Below, one piece after another: positions 11,319 through 25,821 of a DNA stretch of 64,000 nt; the first letter of the stretch is position 1, and every line of letters begins with the position of its first letter. Under the pieces are notes generated by a model. The model had not been told where the DNA came from. It saw only the letters and a program-made list of their open reading frames with translations, and made no database searches. Made by a program: the position numbers and the translations under genes. Source of the DNA: Megaleporinus macrocephalus (taxonomy: Eukaryota; Chordata; Actinopteri; Characiformes; Anostomidae); contig CM038715.1 in the NCBI GenBank assembly GCA_021613375.1, positions 332,501 to 396,500 of the forward strand, in the 5' to 3' direction.

Positions 11319-11614
11319 CTGTTCAGACTGCTGCCCTCTGGAAAACGCTACCGCAGGACTTCCAGACTGAGCAAAAGTTTCTTTCCACAAGCCATCAGAC
11401 TGCTCAACACTTCCTGATGAGCAGCCTCATCAGATCTGTTACTCCTGAACATATACCTAATTCATACTCAGGTGGTCCTCCACTTAATGCTGCTAATTTT
11501 GTGCAATAGACTGATTGTTTCTTTCTAAACCTAAAACTCTTACACCTTAAAATGTTTAAATTTACAGTCTTATGTTTACATTGTTACAGTGTGCAATACT
11601 TTGTCAGAACTGTG

Positions 11615-11694
<80 letters not shown>

Positions 11695-11975
11695 CCTTTA
11701 AGTGCAATATGTTTGCAAAAAACACTTTTTTGAAGTATATCTATCTATTTAGAGTGTATCTTACTATTTATCACACACACTCTTTCTATATTCTCCACTG
11801 CACTGTCATGTTGTTATTTATTTGTCATGTTGTTATTTATTTGTCATGTTAGTTGTATGTCTTGTGTTTTTATATATCTGCACATTGGAGTTTGGAGAAA
11901 TGCAGTCTAGTTCAGCTATGCACTCAGTTGTAAAGTCTGAATGACAATAAAGTTCACTTTGACTTTGACTTTGAC
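11319..11975 (+). mobile_element. 5'-truncated non-LTR retrotransposon (LINE) 3' end
   Basis: From 11319 to 11417 the plus strand encodes LFRLLPSGKRYRR, continuing through SFFPQAIRLLNTS to a TGA. This is the typical C-terminal end of fish CR1/L2/Rex1-like reverse transcriptases. A 3' UTR follows with an (AT)n tract, an AATAAA at about 11946, and a tail of TTTGAC hexamers ending at 11974. Only the last 32 codons remain, so it is a dead 5'-truncated insertion. The exact clade cannot be set by eye. Confidence 0.8.
11617..11692. repeat. (AT)n microsatellite inside the LINE 3' UTR
   Basis: About 76 bases of pure AT dinucleotide. Its position inside the LINE tail suggests expansion after insertion. 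Confidence 0.95.
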
Positions 11976-13036
11976 TAATAATAATTTACAACAAAATAGA
12001 AATTTGCAATATGTACACATATATAAAGTCTTATAATACAATAGAAGAATAAATGTAAAGTGACTGTGGCACATATATAATTCGTATAATACAATATAAG
12101 AATAAAATGTAAAGTGATTGTGGCACATATATAAAGTCTTATAATACAATAGAAGAATAAAATGTAAAGTGATTGTGGCACATATAAATAATTCTTATAA
12201 TACAATAGAAGAATAAAATGTAAAGTGACTGTGGCACATATATAAAGTCTTATAATACAATAGAAGAATAAAATGTAAAGTGATTGTGGCACATATAAAT
12301 AATTCTTATAATACAATAGAAGAATAAAATGTAAAGTGACTGTGGCACATATATAAAGTCTTATAATACAACAGAAGAATAAAATGTAAAGTGATTGTGG
12401 CACATATAAATAATTCTTATAATACAATAGAAGAATAAAATGTAAAGTGATTGTGGCACATATAAATAATTCTTATAATACAATAGAAGAATAAAATGTA
12501 AAGTGACTGTGGCACATATAAATAATTCTTATAATACAATAGAAGAATAAATGTAAAGTGATTGTGGCACATATAAATAATTCTTATAATACAATAGAAG
12601 AATAAAATGTAAAGTGATTGTGGCACATATAAATAATTCTTATAATACAATAGAAGAATAAAATGTAAAGTGATTGTGGCACATATAAATAATTCTTATA
12701 ATACAATAGAAGAATAAAATGTAAAGTGATTGTGGCACATATAAATAATTCTTATAATACAATAGAAGAATAAATGTAAAGTGATTGTGGCACATATAAA
12801 TAATTCTTATAATACAATAGAAGAATAAAATGTAAAGTGATTGTGGCACATATAAATAATTCTTATAATACAATAGAAGAATAAAATGTAAAGTGATTGT
12901 GGCACATATAAATAATTCTTATAATACAATAGAAGAATAAATGTAAAGTGATTGTGGCACATATAAATAATTCTTATAATACAATAGAAGAATAAATGTA
13001 AAGTGACTGTGGCACATATATAAAGTCTTATTTAAG
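11975..13036. repeat. 55/56-bp minisatellite related to the 54-bp array, about 19 units
   Basis: Same family as 10497-11046, but most units carry an extra A (AATAAAATG). Two subtypes exist: ATATATAAAGTCTTATAATA and ATATAAATAATTCTTATAAT. In 12120-12400 the subtypes alternate, forming a 111-bp dimer; after about 12420 the second subtype dominates. The array begins immediately after the LINE hexamer tail. Confidence 0.9.
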
Positions 13037-13427
13037 GCTCATTTAAACTCCCTTTACGTGCGGAAATGTTTGCGGGCGTTTGAAGCGATAGAACCGTCTC
13101 TGCACACATTCTTGTCTGCGTCAGCTCCATTGACTTAGTTGTTGAGCAACACTACCAGTAGAGGGCAGTACGGAGTAAATCAAACATGGCGACGCTGGAT
13201 GAGCTCGTAGCTCGTATATTTACTTAAAAACAATTAAAAATAACGGGTTGTCTCTGCGCTGCGGCGAAGTTACATTATGGTTAAAATTTTTGAACAACTT
13301 GCATAACCAAACTCCAAAAAGTCCAAAAGTTTCGGCAGTTCGGAGTCAATAAAACATGGTGACGGTGGATGAGCTCGTAGTTCTATATTTACTTAAAAAA
13401 CGACAAAAAACGACTGTTTGTCTCTAT

Positions 13428-14314
13428 TGGTCCATTTATCATAAAATCTTTACACAATGTCAATGGCAACTGTCGTGTTCGAATGATGTAAAAAAATAGC
13501 AATACACAAAAATTGAGATACAGGTTATTCATTGGACAGTGACGATATAAAAACTCACGTGTAGGTTCACTGGTGGTTTGTGTTGCAGACATGGCAACAC
13601 CAGGTTCCCATCACGGCTACATCAAATCACTCTGACTGGCTCTGGTTTTGTCTCAAGGGCTGAATTAATTAGAAATTAAACAACAAAAACAAAAATGGTG
13701 GCATAGACTGGAGACGTAACTATTAACGAGGTGGAGGTATGAAATCAATCCAAAGATTCACCCAATGTGATCTAAAACATACTGACAAACTGCCGCTACA
13801 GAAGTTAGAGCTACTGCTGAGATAAACAATGATTACATTCCTCCCGTTTCATCTTCTCTGATCTACAGCTCCACACCGTCTGATACATAATCAGATAAAA
13901 ACTCAGATCAGAGTCTAAATCTGTCAGTAAACAAGCTTTTAATGAATAGCAGGACTTTTACGGTGGTGGTCTCACGTCTTGTGTCACAGGACGCTGGTAA
14001 TATGGTGGACGTAGTACGTCTGAGATTGTGTGGTACTAAAACTCTCCTACTGAAATTACCTACTAGTCTGACGCTCAAGCAGTACGTACTGACTCTAATC
14101 TAGTACCTACTGACTAGTAGGAGATTTTGGACGCACCTCTGGTGTTGCCATGTCTGCAACACAAACCACCAGTGAACCTACACGTGAGTTTTTATATCGC
14201 CGCTGTCAACTGAATAACAAGTATCTCCATATTTGTCCATTTCTATTTTTCTACATCATTCAAACACGACAGTTGCAGTTCACAGTGTGTGAAAATTTTA
14301 TGATGAATGGACCA
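13428..14314. mobile_element. Element with about 175-bp inverted arms
   Basis: The left arm 13428-13603 and right arm 14139-14314 are imperfect reverse complements; for example CTGGTGTTGCCATGTCTGCA at 14139 matches the complement at 13584-13603. The spacer of 535 bases has no coding. Related arm fragments occur at 11055-11310, 41890-42045 and 50785-51060, so this is a dispersed fold-back-type family. Flanking sequence at 13165-13425 belongs to the same repeat. Confidence 0.7.
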
Positions 14315-14419
14315 ATAGAAAGATTGGAAGAAATTCTGGTTCCATTGATTTACACTGGCAGTAAAGACCTCACCTGTAAATTGCTACTCTGGAGATACTT
14401 CATTTTCATTGGACAATGA

Positions 14420-15112
14420 CAATATTTATCAATGATAATTTTAAAATAGTGAAAAGCCTGAGATAAAATAAGAGGTTTCCTTACGGCACACCGCAGGTAC
14501 CTGCAGGTAAACTAAATTCATTTTAATCTAAACGTTAGATCTAAACGTTTATCACAAAGCTATAAAGGTATATAGCAGGTAGCAAAGATCTAACCATAAC
14601 TTTATGTGAGGTGGATTTAAGAGCCATTAAACTCTTTAGAGAGTTTCCTCTCAGTACCACTGTGAACAATTCTTCAATACAAAGCATTTCAGGTGAACTC
14701 ACTCTGAATTACTTTGTAAGGCATTTAATTTTGTAAAATATTCTGGAAACATTGGTGGAGTTTCCCTTTTTGTTAACACTGCTATTGATTTAATGTTTTC
14801 TTTTTCTGATTATTTCTGAAGCAGGAATAGGGGTCTGGTGATTGCAGTCCAGCATAGTTTGGTGATTTCTCTGCACAACATACGAACCAAACCTGACAAC
14901 TAACTGCTTGTTAATCAGTTGAATCAGCTGTGTTTGATCAGGGAAATCACCAAACTGTCCAGCCCCCCGGGTAGCAAGCTTTGTTCTAAAAGGCATGACC
15001 TCTACATTTGTTTACATGTGTTTGTGAAGAAAGAGATTAGTGTTTTTACTCAGTTCTTTACATTTAAATCTTATTATTTGTACATGTTTGCACCCAGACT
15101 GATTTGCACCTT
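14420..15112. other. Intergenic stretch with no recognised feature
   Basis: AT-rich, no gene-like open frames and no repeat that I could pair within the window. Short open frames here lack family features or splice support. Confidence 0.5.
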
Positions 15113-15912
15113 CCCTCCTTCCCTTACAGAAAATAAGTATACTTAAAGTTCATTTTATGAAATAAACTTGAGTAAAGCTAAAGTATATTTTCCAAGTATA
15201 CTTTATGCAGTTACTACACTAATATCATTGTACTAGTAGTACACTGGTATATGTACTATTTTAATACTTCTTGGGGCTAAATTGGCCCACTTTTTAGTTT
15301 ATGAAAGTATACTTGTATGTACATTTTAAGTGTAAGAGTAGTAAACTTCAAGTACACAGCTAGTTTACATGTTTTGTGCTGCATCTACACTAAAAGTAAA
15401 CTTATAGGTTTATTGTTAGTTTACTAGTTTGTTAATTAATCTTCAAAAGTATATGTGTAGGTTTCCTTTAAGTGAACTTATCATAAAACTTTAAAGTATA
15501 TTACTAGGTTTAAGATTTTCTTCTTAAAATAGAACTTTAACAACATGTATTTACTCACTAGTGGACCCACATAAAATTAACAAGACATAATCAGATTAAA
15601 AAAACTTATTTGTATCTTTATATATATTTATAAATCAAATTTCCGAAAACAGGTATTGTACTGGATGCCTTTTTGTGCATGACAAGAATACTTATACTTT
15701 TCTTAAGTATATCTCAACTAAAGATGAAGTACAAGTAAAGGCCAAATATACCTAGACTGTTCTATACTTGTCAGTATAACGCAAGTATACTTAAGTATAA
15801 CTGAGTTTAGTATATCACTAAGAAGTACATAAAAAGTAAACTAAAAGCATACTCACTTATTTTTAGTTTAAAAGAAGTATACTAATGGCACATAAACTTC
15901 TTTTTTGTAAGG
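15113..15912. mobile_element. MITE-like element with CCCTTACA termini
   Basis: The left end CCCTTACAGAAAATAAGTAT and right end ACTTCTTTTTTGTAAGGG form imperfect terminal inverted repeats. The whole interior is built of AAGTATACTT-type palindromic words (for example at 15137, 15195 and 15788). About 800 bp, no coding. Superfamily not assigned. Confidence 0.6.
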
Positions 15913-18300
<2,388 letters not shown>

Positions 18301-18315
18301 TCTCATATGGGTTTC

Positions 18316-18321
18316 TTTATT
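18316..18321 (-). terminator. Putative poly(A) signal of the channel gene
   Basis: The plus-strand TTTATT is AATAAA on the minus strand, about 150 bases beyond the TGA at 18474-18472. Position fits a short 3' UTR. Confidence 0.5.
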
Positions 18322-18471
18322 TACATCACTAATGCCCACTTCACAGATTCGATCACTATTCTAGACGATTACAGAGAGCTCATGAATAAGAACACAGAGT
18401 AAAGAGACACTAATACAAAGAACACTTGGTGAAAGCTTGTAGTGTAGACTAACACAACCACATCTCTACAC

Positions 18472-21400
18472 TCAATGATGAAAGGTGGGGTTTGATGACC
18501 CTCCTGTCCATTCCAAACTGATGAGGATGAGAAAGAGAAAGATGGAGGAGAAGTAGAAAACAAAGAAAGCTGTGTTGATACGTTTGGCCACTCGGCCCCA
18601 GTACCCGCCTGTGCCCTGAGCTTTCAGAGCGAGAGGAGGTGCAATCTGCCTGAGAGCCTGCAGCTGCACCAGGATCAGCTGCAGCAGACGCAGGTCAGCT
18701 GTCGGTCCTGCGCCACCAAGCTCCATCACGAACTCACTGGAGGTGTTCACTCCAGAAGAAGTACAGCCGTCACTGCCTCGCTTTCTCTTTCCACCTGAGA
18801 CTCAAGATGATTTAAAGACTTTACAGATTGAAGTGGCTGACTAAACAGTTGTAAACCTGTGAACACTTTAAATGACAAATTCTACCAATTTCTTAATTGT
18901 GTAAACTGTACAAAAGTGTATACCAAATTTGTACACTGTGTAAACAGTAAATTGTACATATTTCTTATTGTGTAAACAGCATTACATTACATTACATAAA
19001 TTTGTAAGTAGTGTAAATGGTAAATTATACAAATGTTTAAATTGTGTAAACTGTCAATTACACAAATTTGTAAATTGTGTAAATGGTAAAACCTTTTGTA
19101 AATTGGATAAACTCAAAATTACTTTTTTGCACTTTATTGTGTAAATAGTAAATTATATAAATGTTTAAATTGTGTAAACTGTTAATTACCCAAATTTGTA
19201 AATTGTGTAAATGGTAAAACCTTTTGTAAATTGAATAAACTCCAAATTACTTTTTTACACATTTTTACACTTTTTTACTCAATTACACAAATTTATATAT
19301 TGAGTAAACTTAATTACAGAAATATGTATTTATATTAATTTATATTTAGATTACATGTATTATATATTTTTATATTATTATATGTATTATTTAGTTATTA
19401 TTTAGTTATAATAATAATATATATATAAATTTGTAACTTGTAATTATGTAAACTGTAATTTCCAAATTGTGTAAATCCAAGTTTTGCCAACTGCATGTCA
19501 CAGCATGTTACATTGTTAAAAAAACTTAAATAAACGTGGACACTGTATGTCATGGTGTTATCTAAAACATGCTGCCCGGTGTGCAATATTTGGGATTAAT
19601 GGGTGTAAAGCTGGTATTGTATTGAATTATTGCTTTAATATTTATTTTAAGATTAAGTATATAGACATATAGTTTAATTGTCAGATACGTGTGAAAGGCA
19701 CGCCTACCCTTCTCAGAAGTGATGTCTCCATTCTGTTTGGTGAAGAGCTCTTCAGCTTTCAGAGAGTGAGAGGAGCTGTTCCGTATTTTCTCCTTCACTT
19801 GCTCTTCAGATGCCGAGTCCAGTTCAATCAGATAGGTCACCAAAATTGTCTCCAGGAGGCTCAACAGCATGAACGCAAAAATGAAGATAACATATGTTGC
19901 TGCAAGGTGTACAAGCAGTACACATGCAACTATTAGTTATCAGTATAAAAATTAAAATAAGATATTTATATAAATCTTCAGCGAAATGAAGCTCTTTATT
20001 TGAAAAAAACAGATAAAATATGTTTTGATAAATCAGCAATTATTGACCATGTGTTTTTAATCTGTTTTTATTTTGCACTTACCTATCAGAGGACATCGGA
20101 CAGATTTAGATGGCAAGATATCATTCAGGATAAGAAGCAGAACAGAAATGGCCAACAGCACGGTCACTTTAAAGCTTAACTTTTCTCCTTTAGTGTTAGA
20201 GATGAAGAAGGAGGCCAGATCTAACACCAGGAAGAATAGCACAGGTAACTGGAAATTCAGGATATGCAGCAAAGGCATCCTCTTTATTGATATCTAAGAA
20301 AAGAGGATAGAAAAAAAGATCATACGAATAACCAAGGTGACCAAATGCATTTTCTGCTGGCTTTGGGGTCTCAACATTTTCTTTCATTTGGTCAATGGAA
20401 TATATTTCCATATGTATGATACACAAAACCACAAACAATGTATTAATTTGAACAATTATTATGTTATTTTATATCAGTTATATATCAGAAGGGCAGTTTT
20501 TGTGAAGAGGTGTGAATAGTTTTTTACAGCAGGGGCACCTCACCGCACCCCCTTTCACCCTTCATAGCTTAATAGCACCTCAACACACAGTCACAGCATT
20601 TCTCAGACACAGGATCAGAGCAGTGCCACTAGGGAGCCCGCAGAACGAGCCTAGTTCATTCACACTCGTGTGTACATAATGAGCTCTGTTTTCTTTCCCA
20701 CATTTTATTTGTTAAGCCATCGGATTAAACATGAGCGCGAATATTAATTGAGCCAGAGAAGTTTCCAGAGAATCTTACCGTGTACTTAATTACATCCCAT
20801 GTTTCACTCTCTAAAAAACTAAAATTCCCCTCAGTCACCGACATGCCCAGCAGCTCCCACTCGCCCTGGGTGATCAGAAGGCTCCTGGAGTTTTGTGTCG
20901 TCTTTGAGGAATTTGATGCCGCTATAAGCTTTATTTCAGTATCTGTGAGAAAAGAGGGAAAACAGAAACAAGGAATTACATCGTTTTCACGACATTCCAG
21001 AAATCCAGCGTATTAAAATAAAGAACAGGGATTTGGGTCCTCACTGTATTCAATCCCATGCACCACAAAGGGTGAACTAAGTCAGCATCCCAATAGGAAC
21101 GAGTTTTCACTCAACTTTCTCACAAAAAAGTTCTAAAAAGTTCTACTCAGCTACTTTGACCTGGATTGTATTGCTTGCTTTTAGGAGAACTTTGGCATTC
21201 AGTCAGTTACACAGAGAATTCTGCTGCGAATGGAAATCGTTAATAATGATTTGAGCTCGTTACAGCATCCACACTGTCTTGTTCCCATTGCTCTCCAGTG
21301 TTAGTCATGCAGGGCAAATGCATACATCTAAATGTGATTATTGTTGTAAGTGAGCCACCTAAACATATAAAGCCTGTATTAACAGTAATGTGATATTTTA

Positions 21401-24400
21401 GGGTTAAAAAGGGCCTAAAACTGTTAAGATGTTCAGCTTTGTTTTTGTGCAGCAATTTAATAAAAGAACTAGAGATGGACCGTTCAGCGTTTTTGAGGTT
21501 GATTCCGATCGCCGATCACCTTTCAGTGCGATCGGCTGATAGCCGATAGCGATCAAGGGGGGGGGCTATATGCCACGGCAGGGCTACATGTAGTTATTAG
21601 CGCAAGCAAGTCATGAAACATGGTCTAAACTGGTTTATTACCATTTTTAATGAGCTCATATGAAACAGCATAATATTTTAACTAAATTAACAATAAATAA
21701 ACAAAGTAAATCAAACAAATATCCCCAATACTGCAATCATTACATTTAGGCCCCTAATTTAAAACTAAAAAATGCTAATTAAATAAATGCAGTCAAAACT
21801 GCAGTCATTAAACGCAGACTCTGTTATTTTAAACATTTTTAATCATTAAATGTAGAATATTGAATTGTTGCTGCTGTTCTGTTCGTACCGGTCAGATCTG
21901 GTCTGTATGGTGTTCTGGGTTATTTGTTTTGTGCTAGCTGTGTGTTCTAGCTCTGCTGTTTACTGGTACTCACTGTATTCAGCTGTGTGCAGTGCTGTAT
22001 CAGATTAGTAGTTAAATGTCTTTGTCTTGGTTCCCACGAGACACGCTGATGTTACAAATTTTACAAAACATCCCGGATGAGTCTGCGTCACATACGGCAA
22101 CAAACTGCCAGACGGACAGCACATTATTGTGTAAATGGTAAATTATACAAATGTTTAAATTGTGTAAACGGTTAATTACACAAATTTGTAAATTGTGTAA
22201 ATGGTAAAACCTTTTGTAAGTTGAATTAAACTCAAAATTACTTTTTTTTACACGTTATTGTGTAAATGGTAAATTATACAAATGTTTAAATTGTGTAAAC
22301 TGTTAATTACACAAATTTGTAAATTGTGTAAATGGTAAAACCTTTTGTAAATTGAATTAAACTCAAAATTACTTTTTTTTACACTTTATTGTGTAAATAG
22401 TAAATTTTACAAATATGTAACCTGTGAAATGGTCTATTATACAAGTTTATTATACAAATTTATACACATGTATAAATTAAGTAAAGGGTCAATTACACAA
22501 ATGTATATATTGAGTAAACTTTTAATTAACAAATATGTTAATTATGTGACATGTAATTATGTAAACCGTGTAATTTTCAAATTGTGTAAATCCAAGTTTT
22601 GCCAACTGCATGTTACAGCATGTAAATTTTAAAAATGGATGAGTCTGCGTCACATACGGCAACAAACTGCCAGACGGACAGCACATGCCATGAACGCAAA
22701 CTGTTCTAGCGAGGCCGCTGCTTTAGTCAGTCTGTCGAAATTGAAAGGGTATGTATTTCCACCTAGTGGTTCAGATAGGAATTGCAGGGACCTGGCCGAA
22801 AGGGGTTTCAACGAAACACTAGCTGGAAATACAGAAATTAAGCTCATTTGTTTAACGCCATCGATCGGCTCCCGAGATCGGCTAAATTGGAGAAATATTG
22901 GCTGATCACATATTTTGATTAAAAATTGGTCGATACCGATACATAGCCAATCGATCTTTCCATCTCTAAAAAGAACCGTTACTACACACTGTAACCTGCC
23001 TCAGCCATGTACAGCAGATGAAATGAGGTGTTTTAGTCACTCACTTGAATGAATGATTGAGCTTACGGTGAGTTGACAGCTTTGGGTATCAAGGGGAAAC
23101 TTGTGGACGTCCATCGTGCAGGTACTTTCCACTTTCATGTCCTCCTCCAAGGTCACATCACCATCATATTCAATGTTCAGATAAGGACTCAATACACCAG
23201 TATCCTTTTCTGCTCTTAACACGTCACACATTATTTTCTCTTTTAATGTAATAGTCATACTTAATACCAGCAAATAATAAAATCCGATTTTCACTCTCAA
23301 AAAATAACAAACAAGCTTCTGTTAATGAACAAACTAGCATGCAATGATGTGATTGGGTCTGTAAAGAAAGTTGCACAACATACTTTTTAGACACTTACAA
23401 CTCAAAGATAGTAAGATCAGGTGTCCAAAGCATCTCCCTTGGCAGGGAGACTTTAGTGATGCCACAGAAATCCTCAGGATTCCAAGAGATTAGCTCGTTG
23501 TTCCAGGTCTAAAAAAAAAAGAATAAAAAGAACTGATTCGGTTCTTGTCTTAACACTAAGGCCAGCTTTACATGATAACACTTTCACACACGTATAGTTG
23601 CATGAACTCTACATGAAACTGTTGCACTGGAGTTGCGTAAAAAGGCATATATAACACATATGTGAACTCAACAAATGCTGTATTAGGAAAACTATGCTAG
23701 TTGCTCCCAAAACAGCCTCAGTTCTTAATAGCATGGGTTTACGAGATGATTGGGAAGCCCACTAAAGAACATCTGACCAGTTTTGGTGAGTCTGTGTGCA
23801 CTGCGTCCTTATCCTTCTGTACTTGGGTGACAGAAGTGGAACCCGAGGTGCCGTATGGACGGTATGATACCGTCACTCTGAGATGGCTGTCTGCTTAGCC
23901 CAGTTGTACAGAGCTTACTACAGCAGCTCGAACTGATCTGGCAGCACAAATCATGGCACAGTCAGAATGAAGAAGGTTAGCTCTATTTCAAGCACCTTCA
24001 TTACCGGAAGCTGTTGGTCTGTATCTGTATGATTTTATTCACTGCACTCCAGCTCGTCGAGCTGTGGAGAGTGGATCAACTCGAGTACTAGCCTGTACTC
24101 TCCTCTAAAGCTTGGAGCTGATGTTAGACGGTCAGAGGAACTTCTCACAATTTATTTCATGTCCTCACTTTAGGAGCCAAGAGGCAATAAAATCAAGAAG
24201 TGTAGCTTCACGTGCTCTACAGGCCCCTATCAAATCACCTGTGCACACTATGCCAATACAAACGCACTCTGACCTAGAAAATTAAGCATCATCTCCAGTG
24301 TTTTTGTAAAACCTTGCAAGTCCTTTATCACTCTTTGATGTGTCGTATATACCACCCTTCACTAAAAGATATTGTGAATAATACAGTAAAAATACTGAGA

Positions 24401-25821
24401 TCATTTTAAACACCTACCATTGACTTCCACAGAAATGAAACAAAGATTTGTGATTTTTCTTTCTGTAACAAAAGAAAAAAGACAAGAACTTATTGAATGT
24501 AACAGTGTTCTAACTTTAACTTAGCATTATAAATAATAATTTCTAATCATTTACTGAAGAATTAAAAATTAAGAACAATAACTATGACTGGATTTCTGTA
24601 GTCACACATTTTGTAGGGAAGTACAAAAAACACTCGTTTAAAAAAAAAACTCACCACTGATACGATGCCAGTGAGAATCATGTCCAAGTACACTACAGTG
24701 GGACGTGTCCAGTCAAGTATGGGACGACAGGTTGTGAATTTCTCATTGTTTCTGGTCAGATTGAGGTAGTCCAGAACATCCTGAGGAGCGCATTCTCTTT
24801 TGGCAAAACCTGCATGAGCTAGAAAAAGTCAAGAGCCATGACTAATTAAAGCTGCACTGGATTACTGCTGCATCACAGTAAATGTATTTCAGCACTGTAA
24901 CAGAAATATAAAGTTATTAATAAAAGAATAAACATCAAATTAAGTTATATTAGTGTATTGTGTTGACCAATACTGTGTGTATATATACACTACCACTCAA
25001 AAGTTTAGGATCACTTTAGAATTTCATTAATGCAATTTTCATGCAGTTCACAAACAATATTGTCCATTTCACAATTAATGTAAGTGTATCAGATGATTTT
25101 TAAAGAATAAAAATGTTTGTATTAAAGTCTATTTTTGTATAGAGGCTTATTTTGCATATAGTTCTATTATCAGTAATTCTCAGTCCTCTGTCTAAATCTC
25201 CTGGTACGGCCGCCAATCCAAGTTAAGGATGTTATTGGACTAATTGGTTGTTAGGACACTCTTGATCAATTTTGATCACAGCTGAAAAACATTCTACTAA
25301 TAAGTGAGTATAAAAGGGAGAACAACATTCTAGGTTAGTTTAGTATCTGAAGCACCAGCAGTTGATGGCTTGCTGACCGACTCACAATGACCAGAAAGAA
25401 ACAACTTTCTTTAGAGACCCGTCAGTCCATTGTTGTGTTAAGGAAGACGAGACTCCATTAAAACAAGAACATTTCACTGTGATCCCAAACTTTTGAGTGG
25501 TAGTGTATATATATATACACACACACAGTATTAAATGCTGACACTTTTTTTATAAAATAATGTATTTTTTGCTAATGTGTTTTAAAATACATTATACTTT
25601 AGTTATTAATATGTTATTATCACATATCTAAAGATTGTATAGTTTGTATTAGCTAAATATCTGTATAGTTAATAATGACAACCTTTTTATTAATTAGATT
25701 CTAAGTAACTACACTTAATGTATAGATTATAGTAAGTAGGTGTGAGCGTTTAAGCATATTAAGAGCTCTACTCACCTGTAAGAAACAGCAGAAAGAGACC
25801 CCAGACGAGCAAAACAGCCAT
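18472..25821 (-). CDS. Cys-loop ligand-gated ion channel subunit, 5-HT3/ZACN-like, nine exons, complete
   Basis: Exons (minus): 25821-25776, 24818-24655, 24462-24418, 23508-23399, 23214-23045, 20942-20779, 20293-20083, 19899-19708 and 18794-18472; total 1425 nt, 474 residues. All borders are GT-AG and in phase, and the lengths mirror 5-HT3 genes (45, 110 and 170 nt for exons 3-5). Features: signal peptide MAVLLVWGLFLLFLT; extracellular domain with DYLNLTRNNEKF and SWNPEDFCGITK; Cys-loop C154-C168; M1 at about 240-263; M2 at 271-294 preceded by GEK, with Glu270 at -1', which predicts cation selectivity; M3 at 304-325; M4 at 440-463; and an intracellular loop with a Lys/Arg-rich patch. The product should form pentameric plasma-membrane channels. 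The residue matching the 5-HT3A serotonin-binding Trp183 is Ile175 (codon 23057-23055). Being next to RNF157, as ZACN is in human, favours a ZACN-like orthologue over a serotonin receptor. It could also be one of the several fish 5-HT3-like paralogues, so I give no symbol. Confidence 0.9.
18841..19520. repeat. AT-rich repeat with GTGTAAATGGTAAA words, intron of the channel gene
   Basis: Repeated words such as AAATTGTGTAAATGGTAAAA, then ACCTTTTGTAAATTG, occur in roughly 125-bp periods. It ends CCAAGTTTTGCCAACTGCAT. The same sequence is found as an insertion at 22125-22636. Confidence 0.75.
21470..22968 (+). mobile_element. hAT element, family B, copy 2, with perfect 8-bp target duplication
   Basis: The ends are TAGAGATGGA and CCATCTCTA. 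The flanks carry AAAAGAAC on both sides (21462-21469 and 22969-22976), a perfect 8-bp target duplication as expected for hAT. The body is shared with the copies at 5092, 40555 and 50022. It contains a 512-bp foreign insertion at 22125-22636. It lies in an intron of the channel gene. No transposase domain is visible. Confidence 0.9.
22125..22636. repeat. 512-bp insertion inside hAT copy 2, flanked by a perfect 50-bp direct duplication
   Basis: The host sequence 22075-22124 is repeated exactly at 22637-22686 (both start GGATGAGTCTGCGTCACATA and end GACGGACAGCACAT). Between them lie two tandem copies of roughly 125 bp plus a tail matching the channel-gene intron repeat at 18841-19520. Confidence 0.9.
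24987..25506 (+). mobile_element. Tc1/mariner-type non-autonomous element, copy 1
   Basis: The terminal inverted repeats read ACACTACCACTCAAAAGTTT and AAACTTTTGAGTGGTAGTGT at the far end, set in TA dinucleotides, as expected for Tc1/mariner. An internal ATG at 25387 opens [20 protein letters not shown], the start of a transposase-like DNA-binding domain, cut off after about 20 codons. A second copy lies at 49528-50011. It lies in the first intron of the channel gene. Confidence 0.85.

Noticed and set aside
22639..22905. Frames within family B hAT copies (for example [20 protein letters not shown])
   Set aside because: Repeated in every copy, orientation not consistent with a protein product, interrupted differently in each copy; noncoding element sequence.
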